Below, one piece after another: positions 60,403-64,000 of a stretch of DNA of 64,000 nt. The stretch's first letter is position 1. The number at the start of each line of letters is the position of its first letter. Below the pieces are notes generated by a model. That model had not been told where the DNA came from, did not search any database, and worked only from the letters and a program-made list of their open reading frames with translations. Origin of the DNA: Hymenobacter volaticus (GTDB lineage Bacteria > Bacteroidota > Bacteroidia > Cytophagales > Hymenobacteraceae); NCBI RefSeq assembly GCF_022921055.1, contig NZ_CP095064.1, forward strand, positions 202,122 to 266,121, given 5' to 3'. A program made the position numbers and the translations under genes.

Positions 60403-61971
60403 TTACGATTTATGTACCACTTCCTGCTCTAGTTCCGTGGGCACGACCACGATGCCATGCTGAAGGAGAGAGCGTTTCCGACTATAGAGAAAGTACACGG
60501 CAATGCCGAGCAGCATCCAGCTAGTAGCCACTTTTAACGTAAACGCGTCGAGGGCCACAATGAGCAGGGTGCAGAGCAGGGCTCCGAGGAAGGGCACCAG
60601 CGGAAAGCGGGGCGACGAGAGCGGCGCCCGAAACGGGCGCGGCTGGTTGGGGTGGGAGCGCCGCATCAGCCACACGCCCACGCTCACTAGCACAAAGGCC
60701 AGCAAGGTGCCAAAAGACGTTAAATCACCCGCCAGCGAGCCCGGCACGAAGGCGGCAAACAAGCCCACGAAGATCATGAGCAGGAGGTTGGACTTGTAGG
60801 GAGTGCGGTAGCGAGGGTGCAATTTGGCAAAGGCCTGGGGCATGAGGCCGTCCTTGGCCATGGAGAAAAACACGCGGCTCTGGCCCATGAGCATCACTAG
60901 CACCACCGACGAGAAGCCCAGCAGAATGGCCAGGGTCACGGCCGTGGCCAGCCACCCGTAGCCGGGCATGTGGGCCCGGATGGCGTAAGCCACGCTGGCC
61001 TCCGCGCCCACGGCGGGATCGGCAAACTCGCGCCAGTTGGCTACCCCCGTCAGCACGTGGCCAAACAAGATATAGAGCACGGTGCAGATGGCCAGCGAGC
61101 CCAAGATGCCGATGGGCATGTCGCGCTTGGGGTTCTTGGCTTCCTGCGCGGCGGTGCTGACCGCATCAAAGCCAATAAAGGCAAAGAATACGATGGCGGC
61201 CCCGCCCACCACGCCGCCCCAGCCGTGCTTGTTCCATTCCGAGTATTCGCGCACGACCGCGCCGGCCGCGTTTTTCACGGCAGCGGCGTTCTCGGGAATC
61301 AAGTAGGGCGTATGATTGGCTGGATCCACGAATTGCCAGCCAATGCCGATGAAGAGCAGCACGACCAGCACTTTCAGGACCACCACGATGGAATTAAACA
61401 CGGCGGATTCCTGCGTGCCCTTGACCAGCAGCAGGCTCAAGGCCACCACCACGAGCACGGCGGGCAAATTGATAGCCCCGTGCTCGGGTATCCCGTTGAT
61501 GACGGCACTTTCCAGGGGAGAATGACTCAGGCTATAGGGCATACTTACTCCGAACGCCTCCAGGAGCTTGTTCAGGTACTCGCTCCAGCCAATGCTGACG
61601 GTGGCCGCGCCCAGCGCGTATTCCATAATCAGGGCCCACCCGATGACCCAGGCGACAAACTCGCCCATGGTGGTGTACGCGTAGGTGTAGGCCGAGCCGG
61701 CGATGGGAATCATGGCGGCAAACTCGGCGTAGCACAGGCCGGCAAACACGCAGCCCAGCGCGGCCAGGATGAAAGCCAGCGTCACGCCCGGGCCGGCGGC
61801 TTGGGCGGCGGCGTTGGCCGTACGGATAAACAGGCCCGAGCCGATGATGGCGCCGACGCCCAGGGCCAGCAGGTTGCCCGCGCCCAGCGTGCGCTTCAAG
61901 GCGCCGTGCCCGGACGAGTGGGCCTCGCCCAGGAGCACCTGCAGGGGTTTGGTGGCGAAAATATTGCTCAT
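60403..61971 (-). CDS. APC-superfamily amino acid permease
   Basis: The 522-residue protein has about 14 membrane segments and the N-terminal signature LGVGAIIGSGLFIRTANAAA of the APC superfamily. It also has FAAMIPIAGSAYTYAYTTMG and FFAFIGFDAVSTAAQEAKNP typical of cationic amino acid (CAT-type) permeases. The C-terminus has the extra helices of that subgroup. It imports an amino acid using the proton or sodium gradient; the substrate cannot be told from the sequence. The frame is intact and the start at the ATG at 61971 fits the family. Confidence 0.9.
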   Translation of the reverse strand: MSNIFATKPLQVLLGEAHSSGHGALKRTLGAGNLLALGVGAIIGSGLFIRTANAAAQAAGPGVTLAFILAALGCVFAGLCYAEFAAMIPIAGSAYTYAYTTMGEFVAWVIGWALIMEYALGAATVSIGWSEYLNKLLEAFGVSMPYSLSHSPLESAVINGIPEHGAINLPAVLVVVALSLLLVKGTQESAVFNSIVVVLKVLVVLLFIGIGWQFVDPANHTPYLIPENAAAVKNAAGAVVREYSEWNKHGWGGVVGGAAIVFFAFIGFDAVSTAAQEAKNPKRDMPIGILGSLAICTVLYILFGHVLTGVANWREFADPAVGAEASVAYAIRAHMPGYGWLATAVTLAILLGFSSVVLVMLMGQSRVFFSMAKDGLMPQAFAKLHPRYRTPYKSNLLLMIFVGLFAAFVPGSLAGDLTSFGTLLAFVLVSVGVWLMRRSHPNQPRPFRAPLSSPRFPLVPFLGALLCTLLIVALDAFTLKVATSWMLLGIAVYFLYSRKRSLLQHGIVVVPTELEQEVVHKS

Positions 61972-62065
61972 GAAGGCGTATAGAAGAGGTTAGGGGACGC
62001 ACAGACGGCCCGCGCCAGCGGAAACTGTACAAGTAAGGCAGGAGCGCGGAGGCAAAAAGGCCACA

Positions 62066-62946
62066 CTATAGGCAGCTAGCCGTTAGGGTGCCCAGAATGC
62101 CCTTGGCATGTCGCTTCCGACTTCGTTCGGAACTTAGAACGGCGATAACGAAGGCCGTGCCGCTGTATACCACGGCGGTAAACAAACTTCTGATGGGCTG
62201 GCTGTCGGCAGCAGGGAGAGCCAGAGCGCGGGGCAAGTGCACGAGAAAAACCCACAGAAAGATCATGAGGCCTAGTAAAAAAGCAATCCGCCGCTGCTGA
62301 ATACCCAGAAGTAGAGCGCTGCCCGCGCCCATGAGCGCTCCCCCGGTAAAATAGGTCCAGAAGAAGGGATAGGGCAGCCAGCTGGGCACCAGGGGCACCA
62401 AGTGCTTGGTATACAGGAAATGGGTGATGCCGTAAATCAGGATCGTAATCGAGAAGAAAATCTTGCCTGCCAGCGCGACTTTCTCCGGCCAGCTACCAAC
62501 TGGTCCTTGTCGCTCCTGCCCTTGCCCGCGGTGGTAAGAGCCGGCGATGGTCATGGCCCCTCCAGTTAACGCCAGATTTGTGAGGGCGTTTGTCCAGGAG
62601 CCCACGTAATTATGGTAAGGGTCGATGAAGAGTTCATAGGGGATGCTACTTAAACACAACAAGACGAAGAGCAGCCCGAAAAGCGCCAGGGAAAACGCCT
62701 GGCCTTTGCGGTTCCTTACAATGGCTACCCCGGTAGCGAGGAATAGGGCCCCGACCAGGCGGGCCCAAGGGAGAGGCCGGGGATGTGAAAAGGCCACGCG
62801 GGAAACACGCCCAACAGGAAAGTGCCGGAAATCAACTGGATGAGACCCAGCCCGGCCCAGCCAACCCCGTACAGCGTTCGGCTTGCTAGTAAGAGGTTGT
62901 TCCGGACCGGGACAGGGAGATCGGGGGGCCGCTCGTGCTGTATCAT
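62066..62946 (-). CDS. DoxX-like membrane protein, frameshifted
   Basis: The gene starts at the ATG at 62946 (MIQHERPPDLPVPVRNNLLL). The frame breaks near the G3 run 62761-62763 (C3 on the coding strand), and one added base gives LSLGPRLVGALFLATG. The product of about 290 residues has seven or eight hydrophobic segments, including LALFGLLFVLLCLSSIPYEL, IFFSITILIYGITHFLYTKH and FLLGLMIFLWVFLVHLPRAL. The pattern resembles the DoxX/DoxD-like family of uncharacterised membrane proteins. The gene ends about 95 bases upstream of the permease start on the same strand, so both may share a transcript. Confidence 0.65.
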
Positions 62947-63402
62947 AAAGGATAGGTAGGCGCCTAATACCGTTTCATTTGCAAGGGATCTGCCGCCGCC
63001 TTGGCCGCGGGGTGTTGTACTACAGCGGATAGTGGGGTAGCGTAGCCCCGTAAGGATTGACAGCCTGTAACAGCGCCTCTCCCCATGCCCCACGCAGACT
63101 GGTACGGTTAGCCTTAAATGGAAAAATCTTTAGTTGCCTGTTGTTCTGCTACGGGAAGACTAAAGGATAAAAAGAGACTGGTAGCACGAGCAAAGTACTT
63201 GGTCCGCTCCGGGCGAGGGCAGCAGAATCTTGCAAGTGGAGTGCTTTCTTATCCCAGTGGTGCTTTTGGCCGTGCTACCTGTTAGTCGGTGGTGCTTGGT
63301 CGAAGAAAAAGCCCCTGCCTTTTCCCGGCTTGGGGCAGGCCAACGGTGTTTTTTAGCCTTGGCGAGGCAGCCACCACGCCCACGCCTCGTACATTCAGGA
63401 CT

Positions 63403-64000
63403 ATGAAGCTGCTGCAAACTGTATTTCACGCCTCCGGAATCACGATGCGCCCGCTGCACTTTTGGGGTAGTGCGGCCCTGTACTGGGGCAGCTTTGCTTT
63501 GGTCGGGCTCGTGCAAACCAATGCTTCCCTGTCGCTGCAGGGCAGCCGCAGCTTTACGGGCACGGAAACCCTGGACATGCTGGTGCGGGTACTGCTGTGG
63601 TTTTTAAGTACTCCGCTGATCCTGTACTTAGCCTACCGGTTCCCCATCACCGCCATCCAGCGGCCAAGCCAGCTCGGGCGCCACCTGCTGCTGCACTTGC
63701 TGGCGCAATTCATTCTTACCCTGCTCATCACCAGTATTGATTACGTATTGCTTTATCAGCTGTTTGGACTAGAGGCCGGTCGCACCTGGGGCCCGGACGG
63801 TATCTGGGTCAGCATGTCTTTGCGCTTGAGCACTTCCCTGTCCATGTACCTGTTGCTGGTAGTAGGCTACGGCGTAGTGGCGTACGCGTATCGTAATCAG
63901 GCCTTGCAGCACCAAAACGTGCGTTTCGAACTGGCCAATGAACAACTGAAATCCCAGTTGGCGGGTGCCCAATTGCAGGCCCTGAAAATGCAACTCAACC
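63403..64000 (+). CDS. LytS-type sensor histidine kinase, N-terminal part (runs off the window)
   Basis: The frame opens at the ATG at 63403 (MKLLQTVFHASGITMRPLHF) and is still open at 64000. Four hydrophobic segments follow, including LVRVLLWFLSTPLILYLAY, LLLHLLAQFILTLLITSIDY and MYLLLVVGYGVVAYAY. Then comes a linker helix (ENVRFELANEQLKSQ-like) and LAGAQLQALKMQLN, the beginning of the His_kinase (PF06580) motif whose next residues are normally PHFLFN. Such kinases usually pair with a LytTR response regulator encoded just downstream, outside this window. Confidence 0.85.
   Translation, partial: MKLLQTVFHASGITMRPLHFWGSAALYWGSFALVGLVQTNASLSLQGSRSFTGTETLDMLVRVLLWFLSTPLILYLAYRFPITAIQRPSQLGRHLLLHLLAQFILTLLITSIDYVLLYQLFGLEAGRTWGPDGIWVSMSLRLSTSLSMYLLLVVGYGVVAYAYRNQALQHQNVRFELANEQLKSQLAGAQLQALKMQLN

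Noticed and set aside
60970..61983. Plus-strand open frame of 337 codons
   Set aside because: It is the antisense of the intact amino-acid permease and is Gly/His/Gln-rich with no family character.

Overview
The window looks like a plasmid or accessory replicon of a high-GC member of the Bacteroidota, most likely Hymenobacter or a close relative. The basis is a protein with a type IX secretion (T9SS) type A sorting domain, TAnnTTTG-type -7 boxes, AraC-SDR and HAE1-RND genes typical of Hymenobacteraceae, and weak or absent Shine-Dalgarno sequences. A Rep_3 (RepB) initiator gene with a cluster of 21-22 bp spaced iterons marks a plasmid-type origin near 19.2-19.9 kb. The genus call is inference from protein flavour, not from a search.

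Layout. 0-12.5 kb: sparse accessory DNA with hypothetical membrane proteins, an M19-type dipeptidase, a large patatin-like membrane phospholipase, a phage-type N-acetylmuramidase, an IS3-family remnant and a small membrane/secreted protein pair. 13.4-15.7 kb: one large unrecognised protein broken by indels. 16.9-19.9 kb: Fic protein, RepB and the iteron origin. 20.2-27.5 kb: oxidoreductase remnant, AraC regulator plus SDR, tautomerase remnant, esterase, lipoprotein and CPBP protease. 27.9-33.6 kb: a five-gene minus-strand operon encoding a vWA protein, a PP2C phosphatase, a zinc-ribbon protein kinase, a membrane-anchored ASKHA-fold (Ppx/GppA-like) protein and a coiled-coil protein. This resembles the TerY-P phosphorylation triad with two extra partners and is the most system-like locus here. 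34.2-42.4 kb: acyltransferase, DUF4287 protein, a second AraC/SDR pair, an alpha/beta hydrolase and several gene fragments (hydrolase copy, topA, esterase tail). 42.8-55.2 kb: a one-directional detoxification block with an ArsR regulator, an RND tripartite efflux pump, a second ArsR regulator, two F420-reductase-like Rossmann proteins around an Ohr/OsmC peroxidase, an NmrA-like protein and two flavin-dependent LLM monooxygenases. 55.5-64 kb: a 16-repeat SBBP/T9SS secreted protein, DinB protein, amino-acid permease, DoxX-like membrane protein and the start of a LytS-type histidine kinase.

More than 30 reading-frame breaks cut otherwise conserved genes. In nearly every case where the break can be placed, the frame is restored by adding one base to a homopolymer of G/C (sometimes A/T). 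I read this as systematic homopolymer under-calling in the assembly rather than mass pseudogenisation, and I have annotated such genes as whole CDSs spanning the break. True fragments (topA, hydrolase copies, IS3) are listed as pseudogenes. No rRNA, tRNA or CRISPR array was seen.
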